NCBI GenBank assembly: GCA_002410125.1
Contig: DHQH01000038.1
Coordinates: 28,509 to 57,295 of the forward strand
DNA from: Alphaproteobacteria bacterium UBA5343
GTDB taxonomy: Bacteria > Pseudomonadota > Alphaproteobacteria > RF32 > UBA5343
DNA length: 28,787 nt
Direction: 5' to 3'
Part shown: positions 24,482-28,787 of the stretch, piece by piece
Layout: every line of letters begins with the position of its first letter
Numbering within the stretch: position 1 is the first letter of the stretch
Translations under genes and position numbers: made by a program
The notes under the pieces: model-generated
The model's database searches: none
What the model was told of the DNA's origin: nothing
What the model saw: the letters and a program-made list of their open reading frames with translations, nothing else

Positions 24482-24575
24482 TTGACTTTTCATCTGTTTT
24501 TGGAATAAAAACTAATAAATTGTTTAGAAATTAGAATAGATAATGTTTGCTTTGGCAATGTAAAAACTATATTAT
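24482..24575 (+). promoter_or_regulatory. Candidate tandem promoters for hpf-ptsN
   Basis: In the 146-base gap between rpoN and hpf two sigma-70-like sites can be drawn. The first is TTGACT (24482-24487) with an 18-base spacer and TAAAAA (24506-24511). The second is TTGCTT (24547-24552) with a 17-base spacer and TATTAT (24570-24575). The second lies about 30 bases before the hpf ATG and is the better placed. No -24/-12 sigma-54 promoter was recognised. AT-rich background makes both tentative. Confidence 0.35.
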
Positions 24576-24604
24576 AAATAGAATAAGAAACAAAGGGAAA
24601 TAAA

Positions 24605-25171
24605 ATGGAACTTAATATAACCGGTAATCAAGTAAATATTGGTGCTAAATTAAATAAACATATTGAAGAAAACTTACGTTCTTCTGTAAAAAAATATTTT
24701 GCAGATACAATTAGTGTTAGTATATCTTTTAGCAAAGAGGGCGAACAAGTTAAAACAGAAATTGTTGTTCATGCTAAAAAAGGCTTGATTGTTAATGGTA
24801 CTGGTTTGGGCGGAGACCCATATTCTGCATTTGATGATGCAAATGATCATATCGCTATTAGGCTTAGAAAACATAAAAATATAATTAGCAACCATAAAGG
24901 AAAATCTAGTGCTTATGATCTTGCTAATTATTCTGTTATTTCTTCTGAAGAAGTTAAAGAAGAAACAGAAGGCGAATTTACTCCAATTACTATTGCAGAA
25001 TTATCAGCAGATATTCCATTATGTTCAGTTAGTGAAGCTGTAATGTTTATGGATTTAGCTGATGCAAATGCTTTATTATTTAGAAATAGTTCACATGGTG
25101 AACATAATATGGTATATCGTCGTAAAGATGGTAATATCGGATGGGTTGACCCTAAAGAAGTTAAAAAATAA
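24605..25171 (+). CDS. hpf: Long-form ribosome hibernation promoting factor
   Basis: A 188-residue protein with both parts of a long HPF. The N-terminal S30AE domain (about 1-98) binds the 30S decoding centre; after a linker (about 99-130) comes the C-terminal dimerisation domain (about 131-188, with VSEAVMFMDL and the NMVYRRKDGNIGWVDP end). Long HPFs dimerise ribosomes to 100S particles in slow growth. AAAGGGA (24592-24598) is the ribosome binding site. It follows rpoN and precedes ptsN, as in most Proteobacteria. Confidence 0.9.
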   Translation: MELNITGNQVNIGAKLNKHIEENLRSSVKKYFADTISVSISFSKEGEQVKTEIVVHAKKGLIVNGTGLGGDPYSAFDDANDHIAIRLRKHKNIISNHKGKSSAYDLANYSVISSEEVKEETEGEFTPITIAELSADIPLCSVSEAVMFMDLADANALLFRNSSHGEHNMVYRRKDGNIGWVDPKEVKK

Positions 25172-25213
25172 GTCAATTCACAAGATTTGTTTAACAACAA
25201 AAGAGAAAATAAA

Positions 25214-25669
25214 ATGGAATTAGAACAGATTATGACTCCTGATAGTGTTATTACGGGGTTAAAAGTAAATAGCAAAAAACAAGTTTTACAAGAGCTTGCA
25301 CAAAAAGCATCAAAAGTATCTGGACTTGAAGAAAGAAGCATTTTTGATGTTATCTTAGAAAGAGAAAGACTTGGAACTACTGGTGTTGGGAATGGGGTTG
25401 CTATTCCTCATGGTAGAATGAAATCAATTGATAAAGTTTTTGGATTTTTTGCAAAATTAGATAGCCCTATTGATTTTGAATCTGTTGACAGCAAACCCGT
25501 TGACTTAGTATTTATGCTACTTGCACCAGAAGGTGCCGGGGCTGATCATCTAAAAGCTTTAGCTAAAGTTTCAAGACTACTTAGGGATGATAAAGTATGT
25601 TCTAAAATCAGAGGAAGCGAATCTGATGATGCAATATTTGCTCTTTTTTCAGAAGAGAATGAAGATTAA
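25214..25669 (+). CDS. ptsN: Nitrogen-regulatory PTS EIIA protein
   Basis: A 151-residue EIIA-Ntr-type phosphocarrier that takes phosphate from NPr and regulates nitrogen and potassium-related targets rather than sugar uptake. The active-site His is H66 in AIPHGRM, within the signature GVGNGVAIPHGR (57-68). The ATG at 25214 is chosen over a TTG at 25187 because an AAAAGAG-like binding site lies just before it and the protein then begins MELEQIM, as in homologues. A strong terminator follows. The partners ptsP and ptsO are not in the window. Confidence 0.9.
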   Translation: MELEQIMTPDSVITGLKVNSKKQVLQELAQKASKVSGLEERSIFDVILERERLGTTGVGNGVAIPHGRMKSIDKVFGFFAKLDSPIDFESVDSKPVDLVFMLLAPEGAGADHLKALAKVSRLLRDDKVCSKIRGSESDDAIFALFSEENED

Positions 25670-25693
25670 TACCTAAGATATTTTTATAAAATT

Positions 25694-25723
25694 AAAAGCC
25701 TCTCTAAAAAGAGAGGCTTTTTT
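25694..25723. terminator. Strong bidirectional Rho-independent terminator
   Basis: AAAAGCCTCTCT (25694-25705) and AGAGAGGCTTTT (25710-25721) form a perfect 12-bp stem with an AAAA loop, continuing into more T on the forward strand. The A-run on the left gives a U-run for reverse-strand transcripts. It separates the converging ptsN and DUF1150 genes. Confidence 0.9.
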
Positions 25724-25742
25724 AATGTAATCTATAAAACTC

Positions 25743-25973
25743 TTAATGAACACTTACGGGAGTTAGATTATTTTGTTTTGCCATAACTATGGCATATTCT
25801 CTATCGTCAGTTATTGCTAACTTAGTTCCATCAGCATAATAAATCGACCACATATCCTCACCATCTTGCATTTCTTTTCTTATGAAGGCTATTTCTTCAC
25901 CCTCTGTTTCTTCGGCTGAGAAGATATCGTCAAATAAATCGTAATCATCTTCTATTTTTAATAGTTTGGTCAT
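25743..25973 (-). CDS. DUF1150 family small protein
   Basis: A 76-residue cytosolic protein with an acidic N-terminus (about 8-28) and a conserved C-terminal part: MWSIYYADGTKLAI, then DDREYAIVMAKQNNL and the ending TPVSVH. This tail pattern is the mark of DUF1150, a family found essentially in Alphaproteobacteria, with no known function. It converges on ptsN across the terminator. An AAAAGGA-like ribosome binding site precedes the ATG. Confidence 0.85.
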   Translation of the reverse strand: MTKLLKIEDDYDLFDDIFSAEETEGEEIAFIRKEMQDGEDMWSIYYADGTKLAITDDREYAIVMAKQNNLTPVSVH

Positions 25974-26018
25974 TGTAAATCCTTTTAGACAAGACTATGA
26001 CATAGTAATTTTAATATT

Positions 26019-26073
26019 TAAATGGTTAATATTTGGTTAGTGATTAAACCATTTATGATTCTTTTGCAATCAT
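26019..26073. repeat. Two hairpins between DUF1150 and dcd
   Basis: TAAATGGTT (26019-26027) and AACCATTTA (26047-26055) are perfect inverted 9-mers with a 19-base loop. Directly beside them ATGATT (26055-26060) and AATCAT (26068-26073) form a second small hairpin. They could form a weak terminator for dcd (reverse strand) or an operator for the DUF1150 gene. No long U-tract is seen. Confidence 0.4.
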
Positions 26074-26088
26074 TTATTTAATTAAGAG

Positions 26089-26643
26089 TTATAATTTTAC
26101 CTTTAATGGCTTTGGTAACATCATTGAGAATCTTTCTTCATCGCTGTAGGTTTCTCTCATTTTACCATAGTTGTTATATTTTGAAATATATTTAGAATCA
26201 CAACTCTCAACATAGGTAAAACAGACTTGCCCCATTAAAGTACCTCTCTTTAATATAACTGGATATGAGTTTTTATTGAAAATAAGCCCTGTCCAGTGAG
26301 AGGCATAACCAGGATCGCCCCATGAGCCACAAGAAGAAACTTCTAAACCGTGGCGTCCAAAGGATGATTTAGAATAGATTTTGGTATTAATATCTTTTGA
26401 AAGTGAGCCGATTTGCTCAATAGTTGATGCTAAGACTCTTGTTAATGGTGGAATTTCTATTCTGTCGCCGATTATTTTCTCAGCTATTATCTCACCATCT
26501 GCATTTAAACCCTTGGGAATACAGAAAAACTTATCAAGCCTTACATCATAGCTACAATATGTTAATTGCTTATCATCAAATGGCGAGATAAAAATACGAC
26601 CCTCGTCGATTTCTTTTCTAATAGCATTATTTCCTAGTAACAA
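26089..26643 (-). CDS. dcd: dCTP deaminase family protein, active-site variant
   Basis: A 184-residue trimeric dCTP deaminase/dUTPase-fold protein. Normally Dcd deaminates dCTP to dUTP for thymidylate synthesis. The fold motifs are present: SYDVRL (31-36), the conserved KSSFGRHGL (92-100, corresponding to E. coli S111 and R115), a GDPGY loop (109-113) and a KRGTLMGQVCF segment (132-142). By my alignment the catalytic Glu of E. coli Dcd (E138) falls on Leu120 in GLIFN, so the usual reaction may be altered or lost. The start is TTG with a perfect GGAGG (26650-26654) six bases upstream. The family is firm, the activity is uncertain. Confidence 0.75.
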   Translation of the reverse strand: MLLGNNAIRKEIDEGRIFISPFDDKQLTYCSYDVRLDKFFCIPKGLNADGEIIAEKIIGDRIEIPPLTRVLASTIEQIGSLSKDINTKIYSKSSFGRHGLEVSSCGSWGDPGYASHWTGLIFNKNSYPVILKRGTLMGQVCFTYVESCDSKYISKYNNYGKMRETYSDEERFSMMLPKPLKVKL

Positions 26644-26649
26644 AAAGCA

Positions 26650-26654
26650 CCTCC
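26650..26654 (-). promoter_or_regulatory. Strong Shine-Dalgarno site supporting the dcd TTG start
   Basis: GGAGG on the reverse strand, six bases before the TTG at 26643. It is the strongest ribosome binding site seen in the window and makes the TTG start convincing. Confidence 0.75.
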
Positions 26655-26659
26655 ATTAT

Positions 26660-26703
26660 AAAGATTTATTAATATTATAGATATATATTACTCATAAATC
26701 TTT
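26660..26703. promoter_or_regulatory. Inverted repeat in the dcd/histidine kinase divergent region
   Basis: AAAGATTTAT (26660-26669) and ATAAATCTTT (26694-26703) are perfect inverted 10-mers separated by 24 AT-rich bases, placed between the two divergent genes. This could be an operator for both promoters or a hairpin in one of the leaders. The half-sites are centred about 34 bp apart, near three helical turns. Confidence 0.45.
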
Positions 26704-26723
26704 TTGTATTTAAGGGGTTATCT

Positions 26724-28403
26724 ATGCTTAATAGTTTAAATAAAAAATTCGTAATTGCTATTTCTGTTTGTTTTTTATGCACATCGATATTGTTTATCGC
26801 TGTATTCTCTTATGTTTATTCTAATCAAGTTGCACAAGAACGAAGAACTAATAATGAGAGAATGGATAAACTGAATAAAAGCTTGTTAGAGAATATTGAG
26901 TTAAAAGAAATATTATTTGCAATTAGCAATGACAAACAAAGTAATCTTACCTTTGATAATAATTTAATGATTAAAAACTTGAAAAAAAACAACCCGATAG
27001 AAGAAGATAGAAAAAATTTAATAAATACTATTAGAGCTAACACATCAATTTATGAGCAAAGATATGAGGCTATTTATCGAGCTTTTCATATGGTATTAAT
27101 TGGAGCTATGATTGTGGTTTTTGCTCTGTTTATTTATTGGTTGCTAATTAGGAAGTTTATTATTAAACCACTTGATAATTTGGCCAAAGCTAGTGAAAAA
27201 ATAGCAAGCGGGAAATATAATACAAGGATTGATAATTACATTATTAAAGATAATCCAGATGAAATTGAAAGACTAGTATATGCCTTTAATGAGATGGCAG
27301 ATAGCTTGGAGATTAGCATTGGTGAGATTAAACAACGAGAGTTATTCCAGCAGTCATTAATTGATGCAATACCAGATGGGATTAGAGTGATTGATGAAGA
27401 TTATAATGTGATTGCAGCTAATAAAACTTATAAAAAAGAAACTATGAGAAAGAAATTACCTGTAAAATGCTATAAATCTAGTCAGGGAAGAGATAAACCT
27501 TGTGATATGTCAGAAATATCTTGCCCATTATTAGCAATTAAAAATGGAGCTAAAAAGATTAAAACAGTGCAGAAATTTGATGGAAATGATGGATATATGA
27601 CTATTAATTCCGCTCCTCTTAAAATAAAAGGTAAAAATAGCAAATTGATGATTGTTGAATCGATTAGAAACTTATCTGAGGATATTAGATTTTCTCATCA
27701 ACAAAAACTATCATCTATTGGACTTATGGCAAGCTCAATTGCTCATGAAATGAGAAATCCGCTGGGCTCTGTAAGACTGATTATAGACGCATTATTGGAA
27801 AAGGTTACAAATAAGAGAATAGATAAAAAAGAATTTATAGAGTATTTACAATTAATCTCTGGGCAAATGGAAAACTGTATTAATATTACTGAAAGATTGT
27901 TAAAATTATCAAGAATGCCCAACGATAAGTTAGAGATAATTGATATTAAGGGAGCTATTGAAGATGTGGTAGCACTGCTTGATTATGAAGCAAAAAAACA
28001 CGGGGTGAATGTTAAAACCGAATTTGATAAGAATATAGGAAAGTTCAAGGCTAATGAGAGCGAAATTAGAATGATTTTACTTAATCTGTTACAAAATGCT
28101 TTCCATGCTATGCGGGATATAAATAGCCCCGAAATTACCATTAAGACAGAAATTAAAAGTAATAAGCTCATAGTATCAATTATTGATAATGGTAAGGGAA
28201 TTAAAAAAGAAGATTTAAGTAAAATATTTGACCCTTTCTATAGCAATAAAGGCAAAAATAAGGATGTGAAAGGTACTGGGCTTGGTCTTACAATCACTAA
28301 AGGATTAGTTGAGAAATTTAGAGGAAAAATTGATGTGAAGAGTAAGATTGGTAGCGGGACTAGCTTTTTCCTTACTTTTCCGGTTGCAAAAGAAAAAAAA
28401 TAG
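26724..28403 (+). CDS. Orphan membrane sensor histidine kinase with PAS domain
   Basis: A 559-residue kinase. Membrane helices at about 9-31 and 122-142 flank a small periplasmic domain of about 90 residues. A HAMP segment (about 143-198), a PAS domain (about 208-320), a HisKA domain with phospho-acceptor H341 (IAHEMRNPLGS) and a HATPase domain (N454/N458, DNGKGI 488-493, GTGLGL 517-522) follow. The PAS region contains C249, C260 and C267 in a KCY...PC...CPL arrangement, a pattern seen in PAS domains suspected of binding metal or sensing redox. AAGGGG is the ribosome binding site. No response regulator is adjacent, so partner and signal are unknown. Confidence 0.87.
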   Translation: MLNSLNKKFVIAISVCFLCTSILFIAVFSYVYSNQVAQERRTNNERMDKLNKSLLENIELKEILFAISNDKQSNLTFDNNLMIKNLKKNNPIEEDRKNLINTIRANTSIYEQRYEAIYRAFHMVLIGAMIVVFALFIYWLLIRKFIIKPLDNLAKASEKIASGKYNTRIDNYIIKDNPDEIERLVYAFNEMADSLEISIGEIKQRELFQQSLIDAIPDGIRVIDEDYNVIAANKTYKKETMRKKLPVKCYKSSQGRDKPCDMSEISCPLLAIKNGAKKIKTVQKFDGNDGYMTINSAPLKIKGKNSKLMIVESIRNLSEDIRFSHQQKLSSIGLMASSIAHEMRNPLGSVRLIIDALLEKVTNKRIDKKEFIEYLQLISGQMENCINITERLLKLSRMPNDKLEIIDIKGAIEDVVALLDYEAKKHGVNVKTEFDKNIGKFKANESEIRMILLNLLQNAFHAMRDINSPEITIKTEIKSNKLIVSIIDNGKGIKKEDLSKIFDPFYSNKGKNKDVKGTGLGLTITKGLVEKFRGKIDVKSKIGSGTSFFLTFPVAKEKK

Positions 28404-28452
28404 TTGTATATAGGTGTTAATCTATATTTTGAAAATTAAGGAATAAATATTT

Positions 28453-28671
28453 ATGGCTAAAGAAGAATTATTAGAATTTACTGGTGAAGTTATCGATAAA
28501 CTTCCAAATGCGATGTTTAAAGTTAAGCTAGAGAATGGACACGAAATCTTAGCTCATACTGCGGGTAAAATGAGAAAATTTAGAATTAGAGTGATGGTTG
28601 GCGATAAGGTTGATATTGAAATGACCCCTTATGATTTGACTAAAGGGCGTATTACCTTCCGTCACAAATAG
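28453..28671 (+). CDS. infA: Translation initiation factor IF-1
   Basis: A 72-residue single OB-fold protein that binds the ribosomal A site during initiation, with IF-2 and IF-3. The whole length matches the family: MAKEELLEFTGEV start, the LPNAMFKVKLENGHEILAH core, GKMRKFRIRV, GDKV and an end of TKGRITFRHK. The length of 72 is the bacterial standard. AAGGA precedes the ATG. It follows the kinase gene by 49 bases and is probably transcribed separately. Confidence 0.97.
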   Translation: MAKEELLEFTGEVIDKLPNAMFKVKLENGHEILAHTAGKMRKFRIRVMVGDKVDIEMTPYDLTKGRITFRHK

Positions 28672-28695
28672 TCTTTGTCTTTTGCACGACTAATC

Positions 28696-28767
28696 GTGAA
28701 TTAAATTTATAAAATGACACGTTCAAATACTTCATGTATGTGAAGTCCCATTTGAAAATTAATTCAC
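28696..28767. repeat. Long imperfect palindrome after infA
   Basis: Three nested arms pair. GTGAATTAA (28696-28704) pairs with TTAATTCAC (28759-28767), TTCAAAT (28722-28728) with ATTTGAA (28750-28756) and ACTTCA (28729-28734) with TGAAGT (28741-28746), around a TGTATG loop. A CCC bulge (28747-28749) and a 17-base left bulge interrupt the stem. It lacks the GC-rich stem and U-tract of a standard terminator. The remaining bases to the right edge show nothing else. Confidence 0.55.
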
Positions 28768-28787
28768 TTCTATTCGCACAAAATCCA

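Noticed and set aside
24459..24604. Sigma-54 (-24/-12) promoter before hpf
   Set aside because: No GG...GC pair with the right spacing was found; only sigma-70-like sites could be drawn.
24928..25341. Open frame of 137 residues on the reverse strand across hpf and ptsN
   Set aside because: Antisense to two clearly identified genes; Ser/Leu-rich composition typical of shadow frames.
1..28787. CRISPR array, tRNA, rRNA or insertion sequence
   Set aside because: No regularly spaced repeats, no cloverleaf or rRNA-like stretch in any intergenic gap, and no transposase or terminal repeats were seen.

Overview
The window is a 28.8-kb piece of an AT-rich bacterial chromosome, and its gene content points to the Alphaproteobacteria. 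The lineage markers are a divergent MJ0042-type zinc-ribbon protein next to ftsE-ftsX-ydcF-plsC-DUF2125, the kdsD-lptC-lptA-lptB-rpoN-hpf-ptsN run, a DUF1150 protein, and a small YifL/LptM-like lipoprotein. Low GC, A/T-biased codons and four likely TTG starts (ftsE, uppP, lptC, dcd) suggest a host-associated or uncultured lineage; the species cannot be named from sequence alone. I see no rRNA, tRNA, CRISPR array or insertion sequence. About 35 protein genes are packed tightly, and no gene-free stretch exceeds 300 bases.

Left part (1-5537): a DotB/TraJ-like secretion ATPase, a xanthine phosphoribosyltransferase, a 42-residue lipoprotein and a bacterial sugar transferase. These are followed by a compact three-gene phospho-signalling cassette: a vWA protein, a PP2C phosphatase, and a membrane-anchored kinase with a zinc-ribbon-like segment. 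This resembles the TerY-P triad known from tellurium-resistance/stress loci, but no terC, terD or terZ gene is visible here. It is the most accessory-looking part of the window and the best candidate for an unusual system.

Centre (5534-18232): the zinc-ribbon membrane protein faces the ftsE-ftsX-ydcF-plsC-DUF2125 operon (cell division and envelope). A reverse-strand block then encodes a gated-pore-like membrane protein, a lytic transglycosylase, a 23S pseudouridine synthase (RluB-like) and the 16S methyltransferase RsmD. Forward again come tadA, xseA, an M23 peptidase that starts inside xseA, and a single-domain response regulator.

Right part (18270-28787): undecaprenyl-diphosphatase, an unknown exported protein, Kdo precursor synthesis (KdsD), three LPS-transport genes (lptC, lptA, lptB), sigma-54, long-form ribosome hibernation factor and the nitrogen-PTS EIIA. 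This run ends at a strong bidirectional terminator facing DUF1150. Beyond it are a divergent dCTP-deaminase-family gene, an orphan histidine kinase with a Cys-containing PAS region, and infA followed by a long imperfect palindrome. Envelope building (lipid carrier recycling, LPS transport, phospholipid synthesis, peptidoglycan hydrolysis, FtsEX) dominates the window.

Two short palindromes (about 1072 and 11405) share the same flanks and look like members of one intergenic REP-like repeat family.
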